A stretch of 50,877 nucleotides of DNA from Tychonema sp. LEGE 06208 (GCF_015207505.1 NZ_JADEWT010000034.1:1-50877); one strand, 5' to 3'; positions 17,664 to 28,936 are shown, counted from the first letter of the stretch. Notes: generated by a model not told the origin, from the letters alone. Translations and numbers: made by a program.

Positions 17664-17694
17664 TCAGTCATCAGTCATCAGTCATCAGTCATTA
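17664..17694. repeat. Heptamer repeat (TCATCAG)n
   Basis: Just over four copies of TCATCAG directly after the diguanylate cyclase stop. The remaining gap up to 18396 holds a copy of ATATCAATTCCGGTTGCAC (about 17776, also near 24029 and, inverted, near 25080), the palindrome at 18111-18180, and no gene. Confidence 0.7.
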
Positions 17695-18110
17695 GATAGA
17701 CTTACAAAAATCATGAAACTTATGACTGGAGATTGCCATCTCATCTAAATCGGGACTGAGGCAAAAAAGAGTTTTATATCAATTCCGGTTGCACTCCTCA
17801 TGATGTTGAGTGTTGACTGTTGACTGTGAATCGAACAACTGAAAATTGCGCCGAGATAGGTAACGAATTGTAAAAATCTTTCATAAATTGCCCTCTAACT
17901 TATCACCTGACGATGCAGCCGGAAACGATATTATTTATTGCTTGTAGGGGTAAGGGTCCATACACCCCGCACCCTACAGATAGAGGTTATGCTGGAGCAT
18001 CTCATACCAAATCCGGGTAAGATGCCCCAATCCATGATTTCGTAAAAGCACGTTGCCACTACGAACAATTTTTGCCTCTTTCCTCGTCTTTTAAAGAGCT
18101 GCACCCTACA

Positions 18111-18180
18111 ACTAGAAACCGGGTTTTTTGCCGAATTTCGGGGCTGCAACGCGCTTTTCATAAAAAACTCGGTTTCTAGT
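18111..18180. repeat. CCCGGTTT-type inverted repeat element
   Basis: The left arm ACTAGAAACCGGGTTTTTT (18111-18129) pairs with 18162-18180 with one mismatch across a 32-base loop. The same AGAAACCGGGTTTTT arms recur at 24176-24244, 30272-30321 and 30354-30402, making this a dispersed family in the window. Confidence 0.75.
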
Positions 18181-18396
18181 TCCCCATGCGTCAGTCCTAA
18201 TTAAAAGATTCAAAAACTGAGCTAGAAGACCAAATTTAAATCGCCAAAAAGTCTTTATTTATAATCTTTTACGTAAGTTCACGAAAATTAAGTAAAGTAA
18301 ATATAAAGATATCAGTGTAAATACGGAAAGTGATAGATATAATAGGTTTTACAGACCAGCATCTACTTCGGTGATTTGAATAAGGCTATAAATACT

Positions 18397-18675
18397 ATGC
18401 GTACTTTGATTCAGCTCACAACAACGGCTACCCTGGCTGTATGCTTGCAAGTGAATACGATCGGCATCGCCAATGCCGCTACCATCACAAAAATGGTTCG
18501 TAGTGCGGACTTTAGTCCGCAACAAGTGAGCGGACGCCAGGATGCACTACGAACCAATCCGAGATCGACCTCCACATTTTTGGCAGCCGCCAAAACTTCT
18601 AGGTCTGGAAATACCTCAAAATATGAACCAGACCCCAACGGGAACCCGAAAAGTGACGGTACGGGAACGCGCTGA
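18397..18675 (+). CDS. Small exported protein with in-frame palindrome insertion
   Basis: 92 residues from ATG at 18397 (a TTG at 18376 is less likely). Residues 1-28 form a signal peptide ending at an Ala-Asn-Ala-Ala site. The mature part is short and polar, ending with a tail of YEPDPNGNPKSDGTGTR type, reminiscent of small cyanobacterial exported proteins of unknown function. Bases 18494-18556 are a 63-base palindromic element that adds exactly 21 codons without breaking the frame; without it the signal peptide would run directly into PRSTSTFLAAAKTS. Reality of the gene is supported by the signal peptide and the kept frame; function is unknown. Confidence 0.6.
   Translation: MRTLIQLTTTATLAVCLQVNTIGIANAATITKMVRSADFSPQQVSGRQDALRTNPRSTSTFLAAAKTSRSGNTSKYEPDPNGNPKSDGTGTR
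18494..18556. repeat. 63-bp palindromic element inside a coding region
   Basis: The outer arms TGGTTCGTAGTGC (18494-18506) and GCACTACGAACCA (18544-18556) are perfect complements. Inside, GCGGACTTTAGTCCGC (18505-18520) is a second perfect palindrome. Related but degraded copies lie at 23064-23128 and near 33680; those share a preceding GATTACCATA-type segment. Confidence 0.75.
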
Positions 18676-18685
18676 GACCAATTTT

Positions 18686-20338
18686 TTAATCTTCTATGAG
18701 ATCAGATTTGTACCAATTCGATTGGTTAATTAAAGTGTGCCTGCACCAATCTCGATCGGTAAGTGGATAGTCCACACGATAGTGACCGCCGCGACTTTCC
18801 GTGCGAAACGCAGCACTTTTGAGAATTAAGTAACCAATATCCAATAAATTGCCAAGTTCTCCCCAATTTCGCAAAACCGAGCTATTTTCCGCATTATCTG
18901 GTGAAAAATCAATAGTTTGTCCGGGCGGCAAATTATCAAGCGTTTGACTCAAGGGCAAAGAGGCAAATTCTTGCCGCCAAATCTCAACTTGGACGATCGC
19001 ACTTTCCAAATCCCGCATTCCCCGGCAAATTCCCGCACTCTGCCACAGCAAACTCGGCAATTCCACCCGCAATTTTTCGATCGTCTCAATCTCCTGTGGA
19101 GAAATCGATTTTTCCCAAATTTGCCCTACATCGACCTCATCCGTGAATGGCTTGGACTTTTCACCTTCCACCTGCAAAAGTCCCATCTGCGCGCCAAAAA
19201 CCAGACATTCCAGCAGCGAATTGCTCGCCAACCGGTTGGCACCGTGTACCCCCGTGCTGGCAGTTTCTCCCACCGCGTACAAACCCGGAATCGAAGTTTG
19301 GTTAAACTTGTCAGCCACAATCCCTCCCATCCAGTAATGGGCGGCTGGCGTCACCGGCACCGGTTCGGAAAAAATATCAATTCCCCAATCAGCGCAGACT
19401 TGAATAATATTCGGAAACCTGTAGCGCAGCCGATCGACCGCAATCGGGCGCAAATCCAGCCAAACATGAGGTTCCCCCGTCTTCTGCAAATGGCGGAAAA
19501 TAGCGCGGCTGACAACATCGCGAGGCGCAAGTTCCCCGCTGGGGTGAGAGTCAAAAGCAAAGCGATATCCCTTGCTGTCAACCAAATGAGCTCCTTCTCC
19601 CCGCACCGCCTCGCTAATCAGAAACCGGGGCGCGCCAGCTTTACTCAGCGCCGTGGGGTGAAACTGCACAAATTCTAAATCTCGCAGCAGCGCCCCGGCG
19701 CGCCACGCAATTGCCACCCCGTCTCCGGTACTCACCGACGGGTTGGTGGTTTGAGCAAAAACCTGTCCGCCGCCGCCTGTCGCTAGCACCACAGCCGATG
19801 CCCGCAGCCATTTGACTCGGTTGCCACAAATCGCGCTAATGCCCTGACAGCGCCCGCTTTCGTCGAGCCACAGACTCAATGCAAAGGCGGGGGATACGAC
19901 TTGAATGTTTTGGCGGCTCAATACTTTTGCTGTCAGGGTACCTATCACTGCTTTCCCTGTGGTGTCGGCGGAGTGGAGCACTCGGCGGCGGGAGTGGGCG
20001 GCTTCTAGGGTGAGGGCTAAATCTGAGCCGGCGCGATCGAACGCCACGCCCATTTTCACGAGGGAATCTATGCAATCAGGAGCTTCCTCGACTAAAAATT
20101 TCACCGCTTCCAAATCGCAAAGACCGGCTCCTGCAGCCACTGTATCCTGAACGTGCAGCGCTGCCGAATCTTCCGGGGCGATCGCCGCAGCAATTCCTCC
20201 TTGGGCCCAATCGCTGGCAGAAACAGGCAGGGTATTTTTATTAATTGAACCCACCTGTAAATGTTCTGGAAGGCAAAGTGCCGTGTACAAACCGGCCGCC
20301 CCAGCACCTATCACTAATACATCAAATTTGTCAGTCAT
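18686..20338 (-). CDS. nadB: L-aspartate oxidase
   Basis: 550 residues, the usual length. The N-terminus FDVLVIGAGAAGLYTALCLP is the FAD-binding fold, followed by SDWAQGGIAAAI and HSRRRVLHSADTTGKAV. HPTALSKAGAPRFLISEAVR and AAHYWMGGI, then GLYAVGETASTGVHGANRLA and SNSLLECLVFG, are the substrate and flavin blocks of the fumarate reductase/NadB superfamily. It oxidises L-aspartate to iminoaspartate, the first step of NAD synthesis, in the cytosol. It is a single gene whose 3' end almost meets the small exported protein gene; a large antisense open frame inside it is a shadow. Confidence 0.96.
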   Translation of the reverse strand: MTDKFDVLVIGAGAAGLYTALCLPEHLQVGSINKNTLPVSASDWAQGGIAAAIAPEDSAALHVQDTVAAGAGLCDLEAVKFLVEEAPDCIDSLVKMGVAFDRAGSDLALTLEAAHSRRRVLHSADTTGKAVIGTLTAKVLSRQNIQVVSPAFALSLWLDESGRCQGISAICGNRVKWLRASAVVLATGGGGQVFAQTTNPSVSTGDGVAIAWRAGALLRDLEFVQFHPTALSKAGAPRFLISEAVRGEGAHLVDSKGYRFAFDSHPSGELAPRDVVSRAIFRHLQKTGEPHVWLDLRPIAVDRLRYRFPNIIQVCADWGIDIFSEPVPVTPAAHYWMGGIVADKFNQTSIPGLYAVGETASTGVHGANRLASNSLLECLVFGAQMGLLQVEGEKSKPFTDEVDVGQIWEKSISPQEIETIEKLRVELPSLLWQSAGICRGMRDLESAIVQVEIWRQEFASLPLSQTLDNLPPGQTIDFSPDNAENSSVLRNWGELGNLLDIGYLILKSAAFRTESRGGHYRVDYPLTDRDWCRHTLINQSNWYKSDLIED

Positions 20339-20743
20339 AAGTCTGCCGATTTTAGATTTTAGATTTTAGAATTAACTCTCAATCTGAATTTTGGGGCGAG
20401 AATTAATGTCTGTCGATTTTATCTGATATTTCTTGCACTCATTATCTGTGTTTATCACCCTTTCATCTGCGGTTTATGTATTAGTCGAGGATTTATGCAA
20501 CTCCAGTCTATTTTAGATTGAGCCTACAAATGATCTCGTTTCCGCTTGCATGGGAATGATTTAACCTTATTACTACACAGAGTACACAGAGTCCGAGAAT
20601 GTATATCTGAATCATTCCGATGAAGAGAGGATTTGATTTTAATCTCGAAAACGCGCTGATTTCAACCTCGCAAATTTTTGCCAGCTTTGCCGAATTCTGG
20701 AGAAATTAAAGGCAGAAGTCATCAGCCTCTAGAAAATTTTTTT

Positions 20744-20784
20744 TCTTTCTGCTTTCTGCCTTCTGCCTTCTGCTTTCTGCCTTT
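20744..20784. repeat. CTTTCTGC/CTTCTGC tandem repeat
   Basis: A pyrimidine-rich run of 7-8 base units just after the psbU stop codon. The 20339-20803 gap also carries TAGATTTT runs and a copy of the TTATCTGTGTTTATCA type dispersed repeat; no gene is seen in it. Confidence 0.65.
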
Positions 20785-20803
20785 AAAGGAGGCCCGCTGC
20801 TAT

Positions 20804-21238
20804 TTAGTCGTAAAAACCGTTGTTCAACCTGTTGTCTCCTTCAATAAATATTGAATCGACATCAGTTACGGTGAATTTGTCCAGGTTAGCCTGCAGCACT
20901 TTTTTCTGAGCATCCGTCAAGCCTGAAATGTTGAGTACGTCCTCAACGTCTTCGTAAGGAGCATTCTTAATAATTAGTCCAGCTAAAGTAGGATACAACC
21001 CTCGAAATTCCCGAAAATCCCGGACGCCGCTGTTGTTCAAGTCAATTTTTTTGCCGTATTCTGTGGCAAGTTTGTCATCGGCGCGATTTGTTCTAGTCGG
21101 AACGTCAAGCACTATCAGCGAGGATGGTGGTAAGACGAGACGGCTCAATGTCGCCGCGATCGCGCTTTGGTCTCCTGCCCATGCAAAGCAGCCCAGCACT
21201 AGGCCCAATACTGCCAATAGACGACCCAATCGTTTCAT
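20804..21238 (-). CDS. psbU: Photosystem II 12 kDa extrinsic protein PsbU
   Basis: 144 residues from ATG at 21238; the open frame extends 40 codons upstream but homologues begin with the basic signal peptide [20 protein letters not shown]. After lumenal export the mature protein starts near [11 protein letters not shown] pair of helix-hairpin-helix-like segments ([20 protein letters not shown] and [16 protein letters not shown]) is characteristic of PsbU. It caps the lumenal side of the photosystem II oxygen-evolving complex beside PsbO and cytochrome c550 and stabilises the Mn cluster and its chloride. Ends with NRLNNGFYD as expected. Confidence 0.96.
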   Translation of the reverse strand: MKRLGRLLAVLGLVLGCFAWAGDQSAIAATLSRLVLPPSSLIVLDVPTRTNRADDKLATEYGKKIDLNNSGVRDFREFRGLYPTLAGLIIKNAPYEDVEDVLNISGLTDAQKKVLQANLDKFTVTDVDSIFIEGDNRLNNGFYD

Positions 21239-21440
21239 GAAGTTTTGTCTCCCAATTTCATGCAAAGCATTTATTATGTAGAGACTACCATTTTGCTTAT
21301 GCAGTTTGTTAGATAAATCCGCAGCACCCGCAGATATGTCAAAAAAGTTTACATTCATGTATTGACATTGCGGACTATATATGATATTAGTCGCAGGTGA
21401 GGCGATCGGTTGATTTTTGACGCTGCACCCAGTTTTTTAC

Positions 21441-22427
21441 CTATTCAGAACTCTTTCCTTTGGTTTTGAGAAAAGCGTTCAAGTCAGAATAAGTACCGCC
21501 GTAAGTCACGCTGGGAGTTTCGTAACCTTTTAAAGCAACGGTGTGCTGCTCGAAAGCACCCTCGGCACCCAATTCGGTCAGGTATTTGTAGGTGGTTTCT
21601 CCCACGGCGATATCTTTGCCGAGTTGCTTGGTGCAAGATTCTAAGCGAAATGCTGCGTTGACGGTATCTCCCAAGGCGGTGTAGTCCGATCGATCGCTGC
21701 TGCCAGAATTTCCCACCATTGCATAACCGGTATTAATGCCAGCCCCTACTCGCAAAGGAAAAGGCAGGGGGTAACGGCTGCTGAGTTCGTCTGTTGCCTT
21801 GTGCAGTTGGCTCAAGGCTTGGCAAATCCGCATCATTTCCTCGGTGCTGACACCGCTTGGTTTGTGAAACCACACGGCCATGATCGCATCGCCGATGTAT
21901 TTGTCCACCCAACTGCCGTGTTCGCGAATGATGTGTCCTGCTTTGCGGAACCAATTCCCGATGACTTCGGAGAGTAGGGTTTCGTCTAGCTGTCTAGTCA
22001 AAACGGTAAAATCTCGGATGTCCATTACCATGACGGTAATCAGGCTGCGGACGGTTAAAGTCGCCGTAAAATCTTCTGAGTCTGTCTCGTGTATTCGATC
22101 GATCCGGCGGCCGGAGGCTGGGTTGTAGAAATCCAATTCGGTTTGACCGAAAATAATCCGATCGCCATTTCGGAGCGTCACAGGAATACTCACCCGCCGC
22201 CCGTTGACAAAGGAACCGTTGCGGCTTCCCAAGTCGATCAAGTAGAACTCTCCCGTCTCCATTTGCTGTAACATCGCGTGATTGCGAGAAATCCAGCGAT
22301 CGGTCAATACAAAATTATTGTCATCATTCCGCCCTACTGTCCAGCAATTGCTGCCGGAGAGCGGCAAGTAGCGATTGCCGCTTTCTGTACGAAGTAACAA
22401 ATGTGGATTGGCTTGCAAAGTCACCAC
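21441..22427 (-). CDS. FHA domain-class III adenylate cyclase
   Basis: 328 residues with a GTG start. The FHA domain (about 10-105) shows VGRNDDNNFVLTDRWISRNH and LGSRNGSFVNGRRV, with all phosphothreonine-binding positions. The cyclase domain (about 130-310) shows VMDIRDFT and WVDKYIGDAIMAVW, with both metal Asp residues and the purine-selecting Lys, and DYTALGDTVNAAFRLE with the second selecting Asp and the transition-state Asn. The Lys/Asp pair predicts ATP rather than GTP as substrate. No membrane helix is present, so it is cytosolic. The FHA domain suggests that activity or placement depends on a phosphorylated partner. Confidence 0.93.
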   Translation of the reverse strand: MVTLQANPHLLLRTESGNRYLPLSGSNCWTVGRNDDNNFVLTDRWISRNHAMLQQMETGEFYLIDLGSRNGSFVNGRRVSIPVTLRNGDRIIFGQTELDFYNPASGRRIDRIHETDSEDFTATLTVRSLITVMVMDIRDFTVLTRQLDETLLSEVIGNWFRKAGHIIREHGSWVDKYIGDAIMAVWFHKPSGVSTEEMMRICQALSQLHKATDELSSRYPLPFPLRVGAGINTGYAMVGNSGSSDRSDYTALGDTVNAAFRLESCTKQLGKDIAVGETTYKYLTELGAEGAFEQHTVALKGYETPSVTYGGTYSDLNAFLKTKGKSSE

Positions 22428-23246
22428 AGCCCTAGAAACAACATCAATTCAACCGATTTGAGGTTTTCAACTTTCAATCTTAACTTTAGTACGTGGCTCA
22501 ATCATGAATACTCCGGAGAGTTTTTGAGACCGAGGCCCAAACCCTCATTTTACCCTTAGCATTGGACTTCACTGAGAAGGATGAAACCCCCATTCTGCCG
22601 TTAGTGATTGAAAACTGTCCGGACTATTGATAACTAATGATTGCCAGTAAAAAACCTTAAATCGGCTGTTCTCAAAATTTAAAATTATTTAGTCCATCCT
22701 CGATGCACCGAACCCGTACAGGATTGCCTAACCACAATACGATCGCCAGCGAAGGTAGTTATGTTTCGATCTTAAGCGAAAGTGTCATATTTTTTACGCC
22801 AGAGATGTATCTCAGGAGTTAAATTTGCTGCTTTTTGCCAAAAAAAACTGGCAAATGGCTCTGTAGCTCCAACCGGGAATTGTTAAAACATCAGTTACCT
22901 GTAAGATTTGTTACTTGGCTTCTAATTTTGCCAGATATCAACAGAGCCTGTTCCGGGCAGTGGCCGATCCGGGCTTGAAGTATCTGTCAACAATAGCATT
23001 TTAGATTTTAGATTCCATAAATTGGGATTGATATCATGTCCGATAGATTACCATAGCAAAAATGGTTCGCGCGTGCGTCCTAGCGTCCGCTCCCGGATTG
23101 CCGACACTGACTGACGCACCCGCGATCCTTACTGAGATCCGTCAATCGATCGGACAGGATCTGACTTACTGCATAATGGTTTCGGTCGCGAGGCTACAGT
23201 TGCATTTTTTTTGGGAACTGGTATAAATTACAAACACGAGAATTTT
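22428..23246. other. 819-base non-coding gap before hisF
   Basis: No gene found on either strand. It contains two related segments with ACCCTCATTTTACCCTTAGC (about 22540) and ACCCCCATTCTGCCGTTAGT (about 22586), and the degraded palindromic element at 23064-23128. The region just before hisF is A/T rich and may hold its promoter, but no convincing -35/-10 pair was identified. Confidence 0.5.
23064..23128. repeat. Degraded palindromic element, GGTTCG family
   Basis: Arms 23064-23079 (GGTTCGCGCGTGCGTC) and 23113-23128 pair at 14 of 16 positions. The preceding CGATAGATTACCATAGCAAA is nearly the same as the sequence before the copy near 33680. It belongs to the same family as the copy inside the small exported protein gene at 18494. 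Confidence 0.6.
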
Positions 23247-24017
23247 ATGTTGTCAAAAAGAATTTTGCCTTGTTTGGATGTGAAAGCCGGCCGCGTGGTC
23301 AAAGGTGTCAATTTTGTCAACCTTAAGGATGCTGGCGATCCGGTGGAAATGGCTCAGGTATACAACGATGCGGGTGCTGACGAGTTGGTGTTTCTGGACA
23401 TTACCGCGACTCACGAAGACCGGAACATTATGATTGATGTGGTATACCAAACTGCCGATCGAGTATTTATCCCTTTGACTGTCGGCGGCGGCATCCAATC
23501 CTTGGACACGATTAAAAGTTTGTTGAGGGCGGGCGCTGATAAGGTCAGCATTAATTCGGCGGCAGTGCGCGATCCGAGTTTGATTGACAAAGCCAGCGAT
23601 CGATTCGGCAATCAGTGCATTGTAGTGGCGATCGACGCCCGCAAACGGCAAGATGCCGATAATCCCGGTTGGGACGTGTACGTGCGCGGGGGGCGAGAAA
23701 ATACCGGGAAAGATGCGATCGTCTGGGCCAAGGAAGCCGCACAGCGCGGTGCCGGCGAAATTCTGTTGACTAGCATGGACTCTGACGGAACTCAAGCCGG
23801 TTACGACTTGGGATTAACCCGCAGCATCGCCGAAGTTGTAGAAATTCCGGTGATTGCTTCCGGCGGCGCGGGTAACTGTCACCACATCTACGAAGCGGTG
23901 ACAGAGGGCAAAGCAGAAGCCGCACTCCTAGCTTCCCTCCTACATTACGGGCAACTGAGCGTCGGAGAAATTAAGACTTATCTAGCAAAACATCAAGTTC
24001 CCGTGCGACTGCAGTAG
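23247..24017 (+). CDS. hisF: Imidazole glycerol phosphate synthase subunit HisF
   Basis: 256 residues from ATG at 23247, chosen because HisF proteins begin [12 protein letters not shown]; an upstream open start at 23211 adds 12 residues that do not belong. It is a TIM barrel with the catalytic CLDVKAG (Asp near 11) and VVAIDARK (Asp near 130), and the phosphate-binding GGGIQSL and ASGGAGN loops. With HisH it turns PRFAR and ammonia into imidazole glycerol phosphate and AICAR in histidine synthesis. HisH is not in the window. It appears monocistronic. Confidence 0.97.
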   Translation: MLSKRILPCLDVKAGRVVKGVNFVNLKDAGDPVEMAQVYNDAGADELVFLDITATHEDRNIMIDVVYQTADRVFIPLTVGGGIQSLDTIKSLLRAGADKVSINSAAVRDPSLIDKASDRFGNQCIVVAIDARKRQDADNPGWDVYVRGGRENTGKDAIVWAKEAAQRGAGEILLTSMDSDGTQAGYDLGLTRSIAEVVEIPVIASGGAGNCHHIYEAVTEGKAEAALLASLLHYGQLSVGEIKTYLAKHQVPVRLQ

Positions 24018-24051
24018 TTTAGGAGTTATATCAATTCCGGTTGCGCCGTCA

Positions 24052-24116
24052 GGTGACTGTTGACTGTTGACTGTTGACTGTTAAGAGGGCCCGCACGCAC
24101 CATCCACCGCCCCTAC
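24052..24116. repeat. Heptamer repeat (TTGACTG)n with GC core
   Basis: Four to five TTGACTG units run from 24052 to about 24083 and are followed directly by a 32-base core (24085-24116, GAGGGCCCGCACGCACCATC, then CACCGCCCCTAC), then by one more GACTGTTGACT. The layout matches the arrays near 8, 13.6 and 31.3 kb. Confidence 0.75.
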
Positions 24117-24175
24117 TGACTGTTGACTCGATTTTATGATTCCGATGCCACCGTCCACGATATTATGCATGGGAC

Positions 24176-24244
24176 AAAAAACCCGGTTGCTCGATCGATC
24201 TCTGTCGAATAGCAGCCACGATGCTCAAAAACACCGGGTTTTTT
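24176..24244. repeat. CCCGGTTT-type inverted repeat element
   Basis: The arms AAAAAACCCGGT (24176-24187) and ACCGGGTTTTTT (24233-24244) are perfect complements 45 bases apart. The T-run at the right end could also help stop hisF transcription, though the loop is long for a terminator. The rest of the 24018-24547 gap shows no gene. Confidence 0.7.
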
Positions 24245-24547
24245 GCCTTAGCGAGGAGAGCCCCCTCAGATGCTGCCACAGATACTCCCATCTCAAATCT
24301 CAATCGGACTTCAGTGATGCACCAGACTCATCTATCGGAAGACACAAAGCCAAAATATTCCCTGAGAAGGATTTCAAATCTCCGTTTTTTTGGCTAAATA
24401 TTATATATTACCTCAATTTAAGAAAGAAGCACTGCTCAAGGCTGTTGCTTTTGTCCAACTTGAGCTAAAGATTGTACAGAATTTGAACGAGCTTCAGCCT
24501 GTTAACAATCTCAGCGATGAAAATTTGTAAAAATGGAGAAAATTTGT

Positions 24548-24889
24548 ATGTCTTTTATCAGCTTTAATCTTCCTGCCAAGCGTTTTGTTCGCAGTTTAAT
24601 AGCTGTTTGTTTTTGTGCATTGATGTTTGTTTCCAATGCTTTCCCAGCTTTTGCCGTTACCAGCAGCCCCACTAAGGGTGAAGATCAACTTTTGGGGATT
24701 GAGAAAGAAGCTCAAAAAGCTGTTTTGAAAGACCCGATGTCTCTGGAAGAAACTCAGAAAAAAGCTAATGAAGGGATTAATGAAGTTCAGGGAGATGCTG
24801 ACAGCGAGAAGATGAAAAATCCTTCTAATACAAGAGCTACATCTTTTGAGCAACAAGTCAAAAAAGCTGTGAGCAACATTAAAGACTAA
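24548..24889 (+). CDS. Low-temperature-induced-type small exported protein
   Basis: 113 residues from ATG at 24548, placed after GGAGAAA (24535-24541); an ATG at 24533 lacks that site. A signal peptide covers about residues 1-36 (hydrophobic core LIAVCFCALMFVSNAFPAFA, cleavage after AFA). The mature domain is short, charged and helical: EDQLLGIEKEAQKAVLKDP, then ANEGINEVQGDADSEKM. This pattern resembles the cyanobacterial family annotated as low temperature-induced protein; the biochemical role is unknown. A clear hairpin terminator follows. Confidence 0.72.
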   Translation: MSFISFNLPAKRFVRSLIAVCFCALMFVSNAFPAFAVTSSPTKGEDQLLGIEKEAQKAVLKDPMSLEETQKKANEGINEVQGDADSEKMKNPSNTRATSFEQQVKKAVSNIKD

Positions 24890-24916
24890 CTCCACAGTTA
24901 TCAGCCTGAAAAATTA

Positions 24917-24948
24917 GGGACAAGGCAATGCCGTGTCCCTTGATTTTT
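24917..24948 (+). terminator. Rho-independent terminator
   Basis: GGGACA (24917-24922) and TGTCCC (24934-24939) enclose an inner GGC-AAT-GCC hairpin, followed by TTGATTTTT. It lies 28 bases after the stop codon of the small exported protein gene. Confidence 0.8.
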
Positions 24949-25127
24949 GTGTGTTTGCTCTCAATTTAGATCGGTTTCAGATTGCATCAAAATAATAAAA
25001 TCGAGTCAAGAGTTAACACTCAACCATTCAGTTTTTCGACCCCAGTCAACAGTCAACAGTCAACAATCATGTATGAGTGCAACCGGAATTGGTATCAGAG
25101 GGTTCGATCGCTCGATCGCACCTGATA

Positions 25128-26144
25128 TCAGATAGAATAAAAAAGCGGAAAAGATTTAGCACCTTTCGGCTTGACGAACACTCTTTGCTGCGGCTGTAAC
25201 TGCAATTGGTCAAACTTTTCTCTGGTCAAATTAGCGTTTACTACTTGACCGTCATCTAAGGTTAATTCTACCTGAATTTCCCATCCCAAATGAATCAAGC
25301 GACTGATCCTTGCAGGCACTGTTGCACTATTTTCGGTAGTTTCAATTATCACGTCGTGAGGGCGCAAGAAAATCTCTGGGTTGGCTGAGTCAAAGCCGTT
25401 TTCTTGAAACATTCTCGAACTGCTGGGTAAGACATTGACAGGGCCGATAAAACTCATGACGAAGGCACTAGCAGGATGGTCATAAATTTCTGCGGGCGTG
25501 CCTACTTGTTCGATTTGACCTTTATTCATTACTGTAATGTGATCCGCAACTTCCATCGCTTCTTCTTGGTCGTGCGTCACAAAGACGGTGGTAACGTGCA
25601 CTTCGTCGTGCAGTCGGCGCAACCAAGCGCGCAAATCTTTGCGGACTTTAGCATCAAGAGCTCCAAAAGGTTCGTCTAGTAGCAACACTTTCGGTTCCAC
25701 AGCCAGGGCTCTGGCTAGGGCCACGCGCTGCCGCTGACCTCCTGAGAGTTGCGACGGGTATCTATCCCCCAATCCTGCTAATTGCACTAAATTCAACAAT
25801 TCTTCTACCCGCGATTTGACTTTGGCGGGTGCAGTTTTCTGAATTTCCATCCCGAAAGCGATGTTTTTTCGCACTGTCATGTGCTTGAACAGCGCGTAAT
25901 GCTGAAACACAAACCCAATTTTGCGTTCTTGAACGCTGGTATTTGTGGCATCTTGGCCTGTCAGCCAGATTTTGCCGGAGTCGGGCATTTCTAAACCTGC
26001 AATCAGCCGCAGCAGGGTTGACTTGCCGGAACCGGACGGGCCTAGCAATGCGACTAGGGAACCTGATTCAATTTCTAAACTGACTTTATCGAGTGCTTGG
26101 AAACTGCCAAACTGTTTACTTACATTTTCTACGACGATACCCAT
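25128..26144 (-). CDS. cysA: Sulfate/thiosulfate ABC transporter ATPase, CysA type
   Basis: 338 residues. Walker [10 protein letters not shown] (about 34-42), Q-loop [14 protein letters not shown], signature [15 protein letters not shown], Walker [17 protein letters not shown], and the switch His in [12 protein letters not shown] are intact. The C-terminal 110 residues form a TOBE-like regulatory domain with [10 protein letters not shown]. The [18 protein letters not shown] block and overall length fit CysA, which powers sulfate uptake with CysT, CysW and a binding protein; none of those genes is nearby, so a related oxyanion or molybdate role cannot be excluded. It lies divergently from argC. 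Confidence 0.88.
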   Translation of the reverse strand: MGIVVENVSKQFGSFQALDKVSLEIESGSLVALLGPSGSGKSTLLRLIAGLEMPDSGKIWLTGQDATNTSVQERKIGFVFQHYALFKHMTVRKNIAFGMEIQKTAPAKVKSRVEELLNLVQLAGLGDRYPSQLSGGQRQRVALARALAVEPKVLLLDEPFGALDAKVRKDLRAWLRRLHDEVHVTTVFVTHDQEEAMEVADHITVMNKGQIEQVGTPAEIYDHPASAFVMSFIGPVNVLPSSSRMFQENGFDSANPEIFLRPHDVIIETTENSATVPARISRLIHLGWEIQVELTLDDGQVVNANLTREKFDQLQLQPQQRVFVKPKGAKSFPLFYSI

Positions 26145-26451
26145 AGGAAGTTCGGCAACGGATGAGTGTAATGGATTTAACGGATGGATGTTGAGCTTCG
26201 AGGTTCCAGGAAAGAGCGAAAAATGTTAATCCCCGGTTTATGGATAGGTTTATGTAAGATTTTATCCCACGATCGCGCATCAGTTACTTAATTTTATGGT
26301 CTTACCTGCCTCTGGAAAGCCCGAAAATTCTCTAAAATGCACCTCCATCACAAAACAATATAATTCTTTGTCACCAAAGTTGGCATTTGGTACTACAATG
26401 CAGCAAAAGTTCAAGCGTTTTTGACTTCAACGGCTGAGGGGATAAAGGAAA

Positions 26452-27510
26452 ATGGGAGATGTTGGACGTGTGCCTGTAGGAATTATCGGCGCTTCAGGTT
26501 ACGGCGGCGTGCAACTTGTGCGACTGCTGGCAGATCACCCAGCGGCGGAAGTAGTGTATTTGGGCGGGGATAGCAGTGCGGGAAAACCTTTTTCCAGCCT
26601 TTATCCCCATCTGACTAACTGCATTGACTTGACTATTGAGGCGATCGACTTAGATCGAGTAGCGGAAAAATGTGAAGTTGTGTTTCTGTCGCTGCCCAAC
26701 GGTTTAGCTTGCCAAATGGCACCGAAGCTGATCGAAAAAGGGTGCAAAGTCTTGGATTTGTCGGCTGATTACAGATTTGAAAATCTAGAAACTTACAAAG
26801 CTTGGTACGGTGGCGAGCGATCGGACTCTGAACTCGCTGCTACCGCTGTTTACGGTTTGCCAGAATTGTATCGCGATCGCATTAAAGACGCTCAATTAGT
26901 AGGCTGTGCCGGTTGCTACGTCACCGCTAGCTTATTAGCCCTGGCACCCTTGCTAAAACAAGGTCTAATCGTACCAGAAACAGCAATTATCGACGCTAAA
27001 TCAGGAACTTCGGGAGGGGGCCGCAAAGCCGAAGTTAATCTGTTATTAGCAGAAGCTGACAATTCCATAGGCGCTTACGGAGTTGGCCGCCACCGCCATA
27101 CGCCAGAAATTGAGCAAATTTGCAGCGATTTAGCCGGACAAGATATCAAAGTCCAATTTACTCCACACCTGGTACCGATGGTGCGGGGAATTCTGGCAAC
27201 TGTTTACGCAAATTTGCGCGATCCGGGATTGGTACGGGAAGATTTAATCACTATTTTCAGCGCTTTTTACCGCAATTCTCCTTTAGTGAAAGTCTTGCCG
27301 GCTGGGGTTTATCCGCAAACAAAATGGGCTTGTGGCACGAATCTTTGTTACATTGGCGTGGAAGTCGATCCGCGCACTGACAGGGTAATTGTGATGTCGG
27401 CGATCGACAATTTAATTAAAGGTCAAGCCGGTCAAGGCATTCAGTGCATGAACTTGATGATGGGTTGGGAAGAAACTTTGGGTTTGCCTCAATTGGCTTT
27501 GTATCCTTAA
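26452..27510 (+). CDS. argC: N-acetyl-gamma-glutamyl-phosphate reductase
   Basis: 352 residues. The N-terminus [20 protein letters not shown] is the NADP-binding fold; VFLSLPNG and DLSADYRF follow. [18 protein letters not shown] carries the catalytic Cys, with [14 protein letters not shown] and [11 protein letters not shown] as further active-site blocks. It reduces N-acetylglutamyl phosphate to the semialdehyde, the third step of arginine synthesis, and so feeds cyanophycin, whose genes lie 13 kb away. A good ribosome site (AAAGGAAA) precedes ATG 26452. The 307 bases upstream to cysA hold no gene. Confidence 0.97.
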   Translation: MGDVGRVPVGIIGASGYGGVQLVRLLADHPAAEVVYLGGDSSAGKPFSSLYPHLTNCIDLTIEAIDLDRVAEKCEVVFLSLPNGLACQMAPKLIEKGCKVLDLSADYRFENLETYKAWYGGERSDSELAATAVYGLPELYRDRIKDAQLVGCAGCYVTASLLALAPLLKQGLIVPETAIIDAKSGTSGGGRKAEVNLLLAEADNSIGAYGVGRHRHTPEIEQICSDLAGQDIKVQFTPHLVPMVRGILATVYANLRDPGLVREDLITIFSAFYRNSPLVKVLPAGVYPQTKWACGTNLCYIGVEVDPRTDRVIVMSAIDNLIKGQAGQGIQCMNLMMGWEETLGLPQLALYP

Positions 27511-27630
27511 TTGGGCATTGGGAATTGGGCATTGGGCATCGGCCAAACAGGGCATTGGTTCTGAAAATTAAAAACTAACCGATTACCAATTACCCATTCC
27601 CAATTACCCATGCCCCATGCTCAATTACTA
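27511..27630. repeat. Heptamer array with inverted halves between argC and eno
   Basis: The left half is G-rich (TTGGGCA units, 27511-27545) and the right half C-rich (TACCCAT/TCCCAAT units, about 27575-27630), so the halves can pair. It fills the gap between the convergent argC and eno genes and may act in transcription ending, which is inference. Confidence 0.65.
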
Positions 27631-27634
27631 AGTG

Positions 27635-28936
<1,302 letters not shown>

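Noticed and set aside
18917..19678. 253-codon plus-strand reading frame opposite nadB
   Set aside because: Composition and lack of family features show it is a shadow of nadB codons.
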